From a bacterium (GTDB lineage Bacteria; Electryoneota; JAOADG01), in assembly GCA_026417415.1 (NCBI GenBank), contig JAOADG010000004.1, positions 60,785 through 124,784 of the forward strand: a stretch of 64,000 nucleotides of DNA, in the 5' to 3' direction. Each line of letters starts with the position of its first letter. The stretch's first letter is position 1. Made by a program: the position numbers and the translations under genes. A model generated the notes under the pieces. It made no database searches. It was not told the origin of the DNA and was given only the letters and a program-made list of their open reading frames with translations. Below are positions 16,860 to 25,857 of this stretch, piece after piece.

Positions 16860-18465
16860 AGAGATAAACAACGAAAAAAATGAATCTGAAACCAATAAGG
16901 AGGAAACTCAAAGGAACACAAACGAAGCACAGAATGAACAATTATACTCAGAAGAAATAGATAGCAACACTACGGCCAATGATAGAGAAATTCAGAGTCA
17001 AACGTCTGAAGAATCAAGTAGTGTTCCTGATTTGACACCGGTAAAACCGCAGTTTGAATTGCCATCGTATCTGACAGGTCAATTGTCGGAAAAACCACCA
17101 GAAAAGAAATCCATAGAAACTGAGAAAACACCTACACCGAATGTGGTTTTTCCGCCCGGCTTTACCCCTCAGGTCTCAATAGGTCCTATAGAGGGCCATC
17201 CATTAGAAGGGTTTGGCAAAAAGAAAATCCAACAACCTGAGCTGTTTGAGTTGGAGCCAGCGAGTTCTCCCAATACAACGGAACAACAAAAGGAAGAACA
17301 GGAAACGGCTTTTCAAGAAGAACAATTCACCCTAACCACCACGTCAAGCGATGAAATTGCTGACCATTTGGATGCTACACAAGAATCGGTGTCAGAAACA
17401 GAAACGATTCAAATAAAACCTGAATTTGAAGAGTATCCTATAGATTCTGAAACGATTAGCCAAGAACAGTTTGAATCTCCAATCAAAGAAGAATTCACAG
17501 AACCAGAAGAAAAAGAACCGATTAAAACAGTACCTACGTTAGCTTTTCGTAGTGACAAAACTGCAGAAAGTACTGAAAGTGGAAAAACCAACGGTCTTCA
17601 AACCGCAAAAACAGCACAAGCAACGAAGACGGGAACCACAAAAACCACTTCAGTTAAAGTGGATACCAAATCCCCTAAAACCGAAAAAGCGGATCAATCT
17701 CCATCACGTACAAAACCAAGAGAGGCCCCTGCGACGGTATCTTCTGCCTCAAGACAAGATCCAAACCAACTACGTGGTTCTACTCCAAGAAGTACTGCAG
17801 AGATAGGAAAAAATGAGGGTGTCATACGCAGCAATTTGAGCGGAAACGTGGGCGGCGGTCCATCGGATAAAAGCAAAACCACCTCACAACAACCTGCCTC
17901 TAAAGTCATGCAAAAAAAAGAGGTTAGACAAGATCGTTCCCGTGAAGAAAAAAGAGAGGTCCGACCTCGTGAAACAGAAGATATTTCGCTAGAAACTCTG
18001 AAAAGGCGAGTATCAGAATTGACACCTAAAGAACGAAAAATTTTAAATGAGATTTTATCCAATAAAAGAATTTCTCGCAATCTCAATGAAGTTCTCGAAA
18101 AGGATACTTTGGCAGCTGAAAAACTGTTTCAATGGTTTGGAAAAACTGTTTGGATTATCGTTTTTAGTTGTCTTATTATTGCTCTTGCTTTATATGGTTT
18201 AGTATTAGGTGAAGGGAAGTTGACGAGATTATCGTTATGGATTGCAGGGACTTTAGGTGTGATATGGATGTTGGTGATTACGGCAGGTTTAAGAGCGTTG
18301 ATGATTCGAGAAGTGACGAAAGCAAAACTCGAATTTGAGGAAAAATTAAAATTAGAGCTTAATGTTCGTGCAATTACAGAACGGTTGAATAGTGAAATTG
18401 CACCGAGAATCCCTGAAATGATGAGTGCAATAAAGAAGATTTTGGAGAAGGTGTCTAATCGATAG
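16828..18465 (+). CDS. Glu/Thr/Pro-rich disordered protein with two C-terminal membrane helices, unknown function
   Basis: The 545-residue product is not recognised. Residues 1 to ~370 are low complexity (E, T, S, P, K, Q) and probably disordered. A charged helical segment (~380-435; SLETLKRRVSELTPKERKILNEIL) precedes two hydrophobic helices (~445-465 IIVFSCLIIALALYGLVLG and ~475-495). A final basic/acidic amphipathic helix ends in MMSAIKKILEKVSNR. This suggests a cytoplasmic membrane protein with a long flexible arm. The preferred ATG (16828) lies inside the end of recX, 11 bases after a GGGAG. The gene ends at a strong terminator. Proximity to recA-recX may be transcriptional only. No catalytic motif is seen. 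Confidence 0.75.
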   Translation: MWEETNKKKDEEINNEKNESETNKEETQRNTNEAQNEQLYSEEIDSNTTANDREIQSQTSEESSSVPDLTPVKPQFELPSYLTGQLSEKPPEKKSIETEKTPTPNVVFPPGFTPQVSIGPIEGHPLEGFGKKKIQQPELFELEPASSPNTTEQQKEEQETAFQEEQFTLTTTSSDEIADHLDATQESVSETETIQIKPEFEEYPIDSETISQEQFESPIKEEFTEPEEKEPIKTVPTLAFRSDKTAESTESGKTNGLQTAKTAQATKTGTTKTTSVKVDTKSPKTEKADQSPSRTKPREAPATVSSASRQDPNQLRGSTPRSTAEIGKNEGVIRSNLSGNVGGGPSDKSKTTSQQPASKVMQKKEVRQDRSREEKREVRPRETEDISLETLKRRVSELTPKERKILNEILSNKRISRNLNEVLEKDTLAAEKLFQWFGKTVWIIVFSCLIIALALYGLVLGEGKLTRLSLWIAGTLGVIWMLVITAGLRALMIREVTKAKLEFEEKLKLELNVRAITERLNSEIAPRIPEMMSAIKKILEKVSNR

Positions 18466-18471
18466 TAGATC

Positions 18472-18500
18472 AAAAAGGCGGACCATCAAAGTCCGCCTTT
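18472..18500. terminator. Bidirectional hairpin terminator
   Basis: GGCGGAC (18477-18483) pairs with GTCCGCC (18491-18497) around a 7-nt loop, extended by AAA/TTT on both sides. It separates the convergent recA-recX operon and the cytochrome gene. Confidence 0.88.
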
Positions 18501-18515
18501 CGAATTTATCTAAAA

Positions 18516-18875
18516 TTAATAGGGCTTGCCGGTCCCAATACCGGGAGCATTGCCACGGATCCACTGATTGATTTTAATGCGATCCGCTTCCGATAAGAAG
18601 ATGCCCATATCATTTTTGGGGGGCATTTTTTGATTAACGATCACGACTTTATAAATCTTCCAAATGTTCTTTCTTATCTGGTCTGGATCTTTCAAACTCA
18701 AGTTTTTTCTAATCATTGAGCCACCATGGCACTCAATACAACTAGCTTCAAAAATGGGACGTATATCTTCTTCCCACGTTAATTTGGTTTCTGCGTAAGG
18801 TGGTTTCGTACTACAGCCAACAAGAAAGAAAAAAGTGAAAAAAGCAATCACTGTTGTAAGATGAATTAGAAACAT
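18516..18875 (-). CDS. c-type cytochrome-like lipoprotein (planctomycete-type cytochrome fold)
   Basis: This 119-residue exported protein has a hydrophobic leader ending in a lipobox-like FFLVGC, then TWEEDIRPIFEASCIECHGG. The C-x-x-C-H heme-binding site is Cys-Ile-Glu-Cys-His. The W-x-x-D-I-R-P-I-x-x-x-x-C pattern is that of the PSCyt1/planctomycete cytochrome C family. A distal Met ligand may be in NQKMPPKN. A periplasm-facing, lipid-anchored single-heme protein is inferred; the electron partner is unknown. The start at 18875 has GGGG 7 bases upstream. An in-frame upstream start exists but would bury the signal peptide. Confidence 0.85.
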   Translation of the reverse strand: MFLIHLTTVIAFFTFFFLVGCSTKPPYAETKLTWEEDIRPIFEASCIECHGGSMIRKNLSLKDPDQIRKNIWKIYKVVIVNQKMPPKNDMGIFLSEADRIKINQWIRGNAPGIGTGKPY

Positions 18876-19001
18876 AGATGACCCCTTTGCTTCCTTAACC
18901 AATAAAGTAATCAAACAAAAATAGAAAGAAAAATCGTACTTGAATCTGTAAATTTGAAAAAATTATTCAAACACTTTGTTATTCATTGATAATCATCGTG
19001 A

Positions 19002-22000
19002 ATGGAATTAATTAATTTTTTACTTCCAAAACTCAATAGTCCATCCCTTCAACGTATTGTAGAACGTTCGTTACGTGGGTTTAGCACCATCGTAAAAGCA
19101 GAGCCACTCTCTTTTCCATCCATTATCGCTGCCCTATTGGTTCAACAAAGTCAGTTTCGTTCTTGTAAAAAAATCATTCTCGTAGCAGAAAATCGGTTGG
19201 AAGCAGATGCCATCCACGACGATGCAAATGCTTTACTTGGAAAAAACGTGTTTTTGGTATCTCAAAGAGAAGCATTCCCGGGAGATGTATTAGGTGCGCC
19301 AGATAATGAGAAAAGCGAACGTGCGATTGCTTTACAAGCGTTCTACCAGCCAGATGAAAAGCATGTTCCTGCATTATTTGTTATGCCTGCAGTGGTGCTA
19401 CTTGAAGGGATATCAAAACCTGAACCTCCAATCCGTTTTCAAGTAGGTGATTTATTAGATCCGGAAGAACTATCTGAAACTCTTGTCAAAGCAGGATTTG
19501 ATAGACAAACCACAGCAACTGAACCAGCTGAATTTGCAAGACGCGGTGGAATCTTTGATATCTATGGTTGGGGACAGAACCAGATAGTAAGAATCGAGTT
19601 GGATGATATTGTGATTGAATCCATTCGTTTTGTAGATCCGATTACTCAACGATCGATTCAAGAAGTGAATGCAGCATCCATTCTCATTAACGATCCTACT
19701 CAATCCAGCAACGAATTTTTGTTGGATCAAATCAATCCTAACGAGGCCATATTCATTTTTTCAGATTTTACTAACATTCATTTCACTTGGCAAGATTGGG
19801 AAAAATCTGTTCAAGAGAGAGAGGATCTTGAACTTCCACCCTATCTTTCCGTAGAAGAGGTGTATAGTAAACTGAAACATTACACCAAAGTTCTATTTGC
19901 TCCATTAGAGTTGGATAAACAGATTTTCCAGAATTTAATCAACGGCGAAGAGATCCAAGAAGTAAAAATTCCTTATCAACCACTGGGCTACTACCGAGGC
20001 GATTTAGAAACTCTTGAAGGGCAATATCGAAATTCAAAAAAGCAAGGATGGAATTGCGTTCTTTTATGTGATACTGAGAGACAAAGAGAGCGTCTATACG
20101 ATTTATTTGAGGAAAAAGAAAATAGTGTACTATCAGAAATTCCAATCGGTATTCCCTCTATCCATCATGGATTTCATTTACTGGATTCCAAATTAGTCGT
20201 TTACACAGAACATCAGATATTTGGGAGAACAAGGAGAAGAGGTAGGTACAAACAATTTATACCATCAAAAACAGAGATGAAATCCATTGAAGGAATTCGT
20301 CGTGGTGACTATGTAGTGCACATTGATCATGGAATTGGTCGTTTTGAGGGATTAGAAAAGGTTAGAATTTTAGATAGTGAACAAGAGTGTTTTCGAATTG
20401 TATTTGCGGGTGGTGTATCGGTGTTGGTACGAATGGAAAATTTTTCCAAAATACAGTTGTACCGCTCCGAAGATCCCAACCCTCCATTATCCAGAATTGG
20501 CGGTTCTGAATGGGCAAATGCTAGAACGCGTGCAAAGCGTATGGCAAACGAAATGGCAAAACAGATTATTAATCTGTATGCCAATCGTGCGATTGTTCAA
20601 AGGCCACCTTTACCGCCGGATGGTGCTACTCAACACGAATTTGAAATATCTTTTGAATACGAAGAAACACCCGATCAATTAACTGCTACAGAAGAAATTA
20701 AAGCCGATTTACAAAAAGAACAACCGATGGATAGGTTATTAATTGGTGATGTGGGATTCGGAAAAACTGAAGTTGCTATGCGAGCAGCATGGAAAGTCGT
20801 ACAAGAAAATAAACAAGTTGCTGTCATCTGTCCTACCACAGTTTTGGCTGCTCAACATGGAAATACATTTCGTGAACGATTTCGTTTCACAGGTGCAAAC
20901 ATTGAAGTACTCTCCAGATTTACTTACCCAAAGGATGTAAAAAGAATTTTAGAAGAGTTAAAGCAGGGAAAAATTGATATTCTGATTGGAACGCATCGTT
21001 TGTTAAGTAAAGATGTACAATTTAAAAATCTTGGTTTATTGATTATTGATGAAGAACATAAATTTGGTGTACGCCATAAAGATGAACTAAGAAAAAAACG
21101 TTTGGAAGTAGATGTACTAACATTGTCTGCCACACCCATACCGAGAACATTACAAATGGCAATATCCGGTGTGCGGGACGTTAGTTTCATTCGGACAGCG
21201 CCTGCGGAAAGATTACCGGTAGAAACAGAGGTAGTTGCATACGATGAAAGAATTATTAAAGAGGCCATTTTAAGAGAAATTTCAAGAGGAGGTCAAGTTT
21301 TCTTTGTCCACAATCGTATTGAAACCATGCCGCAAATGGTAGAAAAATTGAAGCAATTGCTTCCAAATGTTTCGTTTGCAATGGCTCATGCCAAACTACC
21401 TCCACATCAATTAGAAAAAATTATGTTGGACTTTATCCAAAACAAATATCATGTTCTTGTCAGTTCAATGATTATTGAATCTGGAATTGACTTGCCCAAT
21501 GTGAATACCTTAATTGTAAATCGTGCGGATCTACTTGGCTTGGCACAACTTTATCAATTGCGTGGAAGGATTGGGCGAAGCAATCGTCAGGCATATGCAT
21601 GGTTGTTGACACCACCAGAGTCAATCCTTTCAGGAAATGCAAGAAAACGGCTTCGGACTCTGCAAGAGTTTTCAAATTTAGGAACAGGTTATGAAATCGC
21701 TTTACGAGATTTAGAGATACGAGGTGCAGGGAATTTATTGGGTAAAGAACAATCCGGAATGATCACAGAAGTGGGTTTAGAACTTTATCTTGAAATGTTG
21801 GAAGAAGCCATACAACAAATTCGAGAAGAAAGCAAGATTGTTGCTCAGGAACTTGAGACCGAAAGTACTCCGATTCGAATAGAGTTTGCAGGAGATGCCT
21901 TTCTTTCTTCGGATTATATTGAAGACATTCAAGAACGTGTAGAAGTGTATCGTAGGTTGGAAAAAATGAATGAGAGAAATGAAGTATTGGATATTCAAGC

Positions 22001-22385
22001 AGAACTCAAAGATCGATATGGGAAAATTCCCAAAGAAACGGAACGTCTTTTAACAATTGTAAATTTGCGTATTCTTGCAAAGAAACTCAAAATCTCCACA
22101 ATAACAGTACAACGCAATTCTATATTACTGGTCGCAAATCTGGGAAATGTAGTTCCAACAGCACAAGATGAAAAAGTATTGGCTTGGATGAATCAATTCA
22201 AATCCATTTTAGATAGTAAAAATGCGTTTGTTGTTACTAAACCCTTTGGCATTCAGATATCTAAGACACTATCCCAAGATTTTGACGATTTTATCCAACG
22301 CACGATAAACGATTTATACTTTTGTTGCACATCAAGTCAAACGGATGCGGTTGTTCAAGAAATTGAAACAAAAGTTGTCCAATAG
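19002..22385 (+). CDS. mfd: Transcription-repair coupling factor Mfd
   Basis: This 1127-residue DNA translocase removes RNA polymerase stalled at lesions and recruits UvrA. Domains follow in order: a UvrB-homology region (~1-340), the RNA-polymerase-interacting/CarD-like domain (~420-520; GIRRGDYVVHIDHGIGRFEGL), the superfamily 2 helicase core (~580-950) and the C-terminal TRCF/D7 region (~1000-1100). The helicase core has Walker A GDVGFGKTEVAMRAA, DEEH box LLIIDEEHKFGV, motif III LSATPIPRTL and motif VI QLRGRIGRSNRQAYA. Length is normal. The ATG at 19002 has only a weak ribosome-binding site. The following kinase gene starts 8 bases after its stop. Confidence 0.97.
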   Translation: MELINFLLPKLNSPSLQRIVERSLRGFSTIVKAEPLSFPSIIAALLVQQSQFRSCKKIILVAENRLEADAIHDDANALLGKNVFLVSQREAFPGDVLGAPDNEKSERAIALQAFYQPDEKHVPALFVMPAVVLLEGISKPEPPIRFQVGDLLDPEELSETLVKAGFDRQTTATEPAEFARRGGIFDIYGWGQNQIVRIELDDIVIESIRFVDPITQRSIQEVNAASILINDPTQSSNEFLLDQINPNEAIFIFSDFTNIHFTWQDWEKSVQEREDLELPPYLSVEEVYSKLKHYTKVLFAPLELDKQIFQNLINGEEIQEVKIPYQPLGYYRGDLETLEGQYRNSKKQGWNCVLLCDTERQRERLYDLFEEKENSVLSEIPIGIPSIHHGFHLLDSKLVVYTEHQIFGRTRRRGRYKQFIPSKTEMKSIEGIRRGDYVVHIDHGIGRFEGLEKVRILDSEQECFRIVFAGGVSVLVRMENFSKIQLYRSEDPNPPLSRIGGSEWANARTRAKRMANEMAKQIINLYANRAIVQRPPLPPDGATQHEFEISFEYEETPDQLTATEEIKADLQKEQPMDRLLIGDVGFGKTEVAMRAAWKVVQENKQVAVICPTTVLAAQHGNTFRERFRFTGANIEVLSRFTYPKDVKRILEELKQGKIDILIGTHRLLSKDVQFKNLGLLIIDEEHKFGVRHKDELRKKRLEVDVLTLSATPIPRTLQMAISGVRDVSFIRTAPAERLPVETEVVAYDERIIKEAILREISRGGQVFFVHNRIETMPQMVEKLKQLLPNVSFAMAHAKLPPHQLEKIMLDFIQNKYHVLVSSMIIESGIDLPNVNTLIVNRADLLGLAQLYQLRGRIGRSNRQAYAWLLTPPESILSGNARKRLRTLQEFSNLGTGYEIALRDLEIRGAGNLLGKEQSGMITEVGLELYLEMLEEAIQQIREESKIVAQELETESTPIRIEFAGDAFLSSDYIEDIQERVEVYRRLEKMNERNEVLDIQAELKDRYGKIPKETERLLTIVNLRILAKKLKISTITVQRNSILLVANLGNVVPTAQDEKVLAWMNQFKSILDSKNAFVVTKPFGIQISKTLSQDFDDFIQRTINDLYFCCTSSQTDAVVQEIETKVVQ

Positions 22386-22393
22386 AATCCAAC

Positions 22394-23449
22394 ATGTTCT
22401 CTTCCGATCAACACATTCAAACGCTTGCTCAACTATTTAGGAATTATTTTCAATACTTGCCTACTTCAGTAGTTCAATTGAAAGGAGATGCGTCTGCCAG
22501 AACTTTATATCGGATGCAACATCGCAATCAATCCGTGATAGGTGTATATGGTCCAGATGTTTACGAAAATCGTGCATTTATTGGTTTTACAAAATCTTTT
22601 TTACAATGTGGTTTTCCTGTCCCTCAAATTTATACTGTTTCAAAAAACGAATTGTATTACCTAGAAGAAGATTTGGGTGATGTCACACTCTATAACCTTG
22701 TGCAACAAGTAAAACCGTCTATTTATACTCACCCTGACCCACAATACCTTCGTAGGCATTATGTTGATGCCATTGAATACCTCATTCAATTTCAAACCGA
22801 ATTGGTTCATTGGATAAATTGGGAACTTTGTTACCAAACAAAAGTATTTGATGAAACGGCTTGGGAAACCGATATCAACAACTTTCTTTTCTATTTTATA
22901 AAATCTTTCTACACTTCGGATGATAATGAATGTGAAGCAATGAAAAAGGAGTTAATTCTACTCTATTCTTATCTCAGAAAAAATTCATTAGAATACTTTT
23001 TGTACAGAGATTTTCAATCAAGAAACATTATGGTAACCGGAAAAGGATTGTATTTTATTGATTACCAATCTGCACGTAAAGGGGCATTGCCTTATGATTT
23101 GGCCGCTTTACTCTATGATGCACGTGCAAATTTATCAAATGATTTTAGAGAAGAGTTAAAAGATTTTTATACGGATAAAATTTCGTCAAAAATTGCACAA
23201 TCTGAGTGGAAAAAAATTAAGGAATCGTTTCCCTTTTACGCGATAATCCGTATTCTTCAAGCATTGGGCAGTTATGGACGAAATGCAAAGATTCATAAGA
23301 AAAAAGAGTATCTTGAATCCGTTCCGTTTGCACTTGCCAATTTAGTTTCAATCCTACAAAAACATTCATACCAAACATTGTTTCCAATTCTATGGAAATT
23401 CGTTCAAAACGGATTCACTCCACTGCATAGGTTAGAAAAAGAGATATAG
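22394..23449 (+). CDS. Aminoglycoside-phosphotransferase-fold sugar kinase, AmgK-like
   Basis: This 351-residue APH-fold kinase has the catalytic loop FLYRDFQSRNIM (the R-D-x-x-x-R-N form found in AmgK-type kinases instead of H-G-D) and the metal-binding Asp in YFIDYQSARKGALPYDLAALL. AmgK phosphorylates the anomeric carbon of MurNAc or GlcNAc in peptidoglycan recycling. The next gene, 2 bases downstream, carries a MurU-like nucleotidyltransferase domain, the AmgK partner, which supports the assignment. The true sugar substrate is inference. It is placed directly after mfd (8-base gap), so transcription may be shared. Confidence 0.82.
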   Translation: MFSSDQHIQTLAQLFRNYFQYLPTSVVQLKGDASARTLYRMQHRNQSVIGVYGPDVYENRAFIGFTKSFLQCGFPVPQIYTVSKNELYYLEEDLGDVTLYNLVQQVKPSIYTHPDPQYLRRHYVDAIEYLIQFQTELVHWINWELCYQTKVFDETAWETDINNFLFYFIKSFYTSDDNECEAMKKELILLYSYLRKNSLEYFLYRDFQSRNIMVTGKGLYFIDYQSARKGALPYDLAALLYDARANLSNDFREELKDFYTDKISSKIAQSEWKKIKESFPFYAIIRILQALGSYGRNAKIHKKKEYLESVPFALANLVSILQKHSYQTLFPILWKFVQNGFTPLHRLEKEI

Positions 23450-23451
23450 CA

Positions 23452-24600
23452 ATGCTACAAGATCTGCTTATCCGCATTTATAGTTTTAGTTATCACAACC
23501 AACATTTGAAATTGTTTGATCCTGCAGGGAATGGGGGTGGTTTTGTTTTTGATTGTCGTGCTTTACCTAATCCACATAGAGATGAACGGTTGCGTCATCA
23601 AACGGGAATAGATGAACCAGTTCAGCGATTTATGCTTTCGTATAGAGAGACCAACCAATTTCTAAACCACTCCTTTCAACTTATTCTTCAAACGATTGAG
23701 AATTTCAAAGGACGTGGATTTCAACACCTGCAAGTTGCCTTTGGTTGTACAGGGGGTAGGCACCGTTCTGTATTTTGTGCTGAGTGGTTGTCAAAAGCAT
23801 TGAAAGAACAAGGGTATCATACAAAAACGGTTCATTGGGAATTGGAACAAACTGAGGTTCAGTATCGTAAACGTCGTGGCATGATCTTGGCTGCTGGCTT
23901 TGGAACACGGTTGTTACCACTCACGTCCTCTACTCCAAAAGCATTGATTCAAGTTGACTCCAAAACTATGTTGGATTGGACAGTTGAGGCATTATCTCAA
24001 GCAGGTTGTACCGAGATCGTGATAAATACACATCATCATAGAGAAATGGTTTACCAATGGTGGAAAAACGCAAAATTTCCAAATGTTTCAATGGAACTGT
24101 CCATTGAACCAGAAATTTTAGGGACTTGTGGCGGAATACGAAAAGCACTTCCATACCTACACTCTCCCAACCCAGTAATCATTCATAATTGTGATATATG
24201 GACGGACTATCCACTTCATGAACTATTTTCCAAGATAGAAAACCAATTTGACCCTTCATTATATGCTGTATTAGTGGTATCCGAAAGACCATCTTCCAGT
24301 TATTTTTTAGTTAATGATAATTATGAAATATGTGGAATTTCTATAAAAGAAAAAGTTTTCCAAATACGCCCCCTTGAAAGCGAGTGGAAGGAGTTTGCAT
24401 TTTCAGGCATCCATTTCTTGTACCCACAAGCATTGGAGCAAATGGTCGCTTCCACTCATTTTAACATTATTGATTTATATATTGATTGGATCAAGCAAGG
24501 TAAAAAAATTCAAGTGCTCCCTGTGAATGGAAATTGGTTTGATATGGGAACATTTGAGAAGTTAGAAACATTAAAACAGTTTTTACAGTCAAGAAAGTAA
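23452..24600 (+). CDS. Fusion of RapZ C-terminal-like domain and MurU-like sugar nucleotidyltransferase
   Basis: The first ~140 of 382 residues match the C-terminal domain of RapZ: FDCRALPNPHR, TGIDEPVQRFM and VAFGCTGGRHRSVFCAEWL. In E. coli RapZ that half binds GlcN6P and small RNA. The N-terminal P-loop ATPase of RapZ is absent. From about residue 142 a nucleotidyltransferase of the MurU/RmlA family begins (GMILAAGFGTRLLPLTSSTP, KAL, later NCDIWTDYPL with metal Asp, and GTCGGIRKAL). It should form an NDP-sugar from sugar-1-phosphate. With the AmgK-like kinase immediately upstream, a recycling route from free amino sugar to UDP-sugar is likely, perhaps sensed by the RapZ-like part. A strong terminator follows the stop. 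Confidence 0.87.
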   Translation: MLQDLLIRIYSFSYHNQHLKLFDPAGNGGGFVFDCRALPNPHRDERLRHQTGIDEPVQRFMLSYRETNQFLNHSFQLILQTIENFKGRGFQHLQVAFGCTGGRHRSVFCAEWLSKALKEQGYHTKTVHWELEQTEVQYRKRRGMILAAGFGTRLLPLTSSTPKALIQVDSKTMLDWTVEALSQAGCTEIVINTHHHREMVYQWWKNAKFPNVSMELSIEPEILGTCGGIRKALPYLHSPNPVIIHNCDIWTDYPLHELFSKIENQFDPSLYAVLVVSERPSSSYFLVNDNYEICGISIKEKVFQIRPLESEWKEFAFSGIHFLYPQALEQMVASTHFNIIDLYIDWIKQGKKIQVLPVNGNWFDMGTFEKLETLKQFLQSRK

Positions 24601-24628
24601 AAAAACGGTGTGTTTCACACCGTTTTTT
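24601..24628. terminator. Bidirectional hairpin terminator
   Basis: A 12-bp perfect stem (24601-24612 with 24616-24627, core ACGGTGTG/CACACCGT, loop TTT) is flanked by A and T runs. It lies directly after the stop of the RapZ-MurU fusion and faces the convergent TolB-like gene. Confidence 0.92.
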
Positions 24629-24647
24629 ACTGTAATTCAGCAACTTT

Positions 24648-25694
24648 TTATTCTACCCAATCCGCAATAAATACATTTGTTTCACCAGGTTTTGAATGAA
24701 ACCGATTCGAACAAAAGACCAATTTTTTCCCATCCTTGGTAAACATTGGAAAGCCATCAAATTCATTGTGATAGGTTATACGTTTTAAGCCGCTACCATC
24801 TATATTGATCATATATAACTCAAAATTTCTTGGACTATCCATATTTGAACTAAAAATGATCCGTTTTCCATCTGGATGGAAAAAGGGAGCAAAGTTTGCA
24901 GCACCATTATTGGTCACCTGTCGTATATTTTTCCCATCTGCATCACATACAAATAGCTCTAATCGAGTCGGTCGCACCAATCCACTTTCTACCAATTCTT
25001 GATAATCTGCCAATTCTTTTTCTGTTTTTGGACGACTTGCACGAAAGACCAATTTTTTTCCATCCCAAGAGAAAAAAGCACCACCATCATAACCTTTTTC
25101 ATGAGTAATTCGTGTAACGTTGGAACCATCCAAATTCATGGTATAAAGTTCGGGATCACCATCTCTTGTAGAGGTGAAGACGATTTTATCCCCTTGGGGG
25201 GATACAGTTGCCTCGGCATCATAGCCCTTAACATTGGTTAACGGTTTAAGATTACTACCATCCGATTTTGCTACAAAAATATCAAAAGAGTCATACAGCT
25301 TCCATACATACCCTTTTGTACGATCTGGGGTTGGAGGACATTTTGGGTCATACAAATGTGTAGAAGAATATAGAATTAAACTATCACCGGGTAGAAAATA
25401 AGCACAAGTTGTCCGACCTAAACCGGTTGAAACCATCTTTTTATTAGAACCATCTACATCCATAGTGAAAATCTGATCACATTGAAGGTCGCCCACGGTT
25501 GCCTGAAAAATTAATTGGTTTTCTGAAAAAGAAAAGTATGCTTCTGCGTTTTCTCCCCCGTTGGTCAGCATTCTTATATTTTTTAAGTGCTGCTCTTCTG
25601 GAAATCGATAGGTATCTAAAATTAGATCTTCAGCACAAGCAACTTGTGAAATCACAATGTAAGCAAACCAAAGGAAAAATAGATTCAATTTCAT
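24648..25694 (-). CDS. Exported TolB-like beta-propeller (PD40 repeats)
   Basis: This 348-residue protein has a signal peptide (MKLNLFFLWFAYIVISQVACA). Several PD40/TolB repeats follow with the signature S-x-x-G-x-K-I-V-F-x-S and L-Y-x-M-N-x-D-G-S: ATVSPQGDKIVFTSTRDGDPE, FFSWDGKKLVFRASR, FFHPDGKRIIFSSNMD and MFTKDGKKLVFCSNR. About five to six blades are visible. It looks like a stand-alone periplasmic or outer-membrane-associated propeller and not TolB itself, because the TolB N-terminal alpha/beta domain and tol-pal neighbours are missing. Binding partner unknown. A GGGG precedes the ATG. The gene is monocistronic and divergent from the winged-helix gene. Confidence 0.85.
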   Translation of the reverse strand: MKLNLFFLWFAYIVISQVACAEDLILDTYRFPEEQHLKNIRMLTNGGENAEAYFSFSENQLIFQATVGDLQCDQIFTMDVDGSNKKMVSTGLGRTTCAYFLPGDSLILYSSTHLYDPKCPPTPDRTKGYVWKLYDSFDIFVAKSDGSNLKPLTNVKGYDAEATVSPQGDKIVFTSTRDGDPELYTMNLDGSNVTRITHEKGYDGGAFFSWDGKKLVFRASRPKTEKELADYQELVESGLVRPTRLELFVCDADGKNIRQVTNNGAANFAPFFHPDGKRIIFSSNMDSPRNFELYMINIDGSGLKRITYHNEFDGFPMFTKDGKKLVFCSNRFHSKPGETNVFIADWVE

Positions 25695-25857
25695 AATTTA
25701 ACCCCGTAAAGTAAGAAAGTAAATGTAATCCAAAGCAAGGGATCAAGCAAGTGGTTGATTTTTTAAATAGGTATAGGAAATTATAGAAAACAAGTTATAC
25801 GATTTGGATAACGTAAATTGGATTTTTATATTGAGATAAATATAGAAGGAGGGCAAA

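Noticed and set aside
17694-18086. A 130-codon open frame on the minus strand inside the Glu-rich disordered gene
   Set aside because: It is a shadow of biased codon composition on the coding strand, with no supporting start site.
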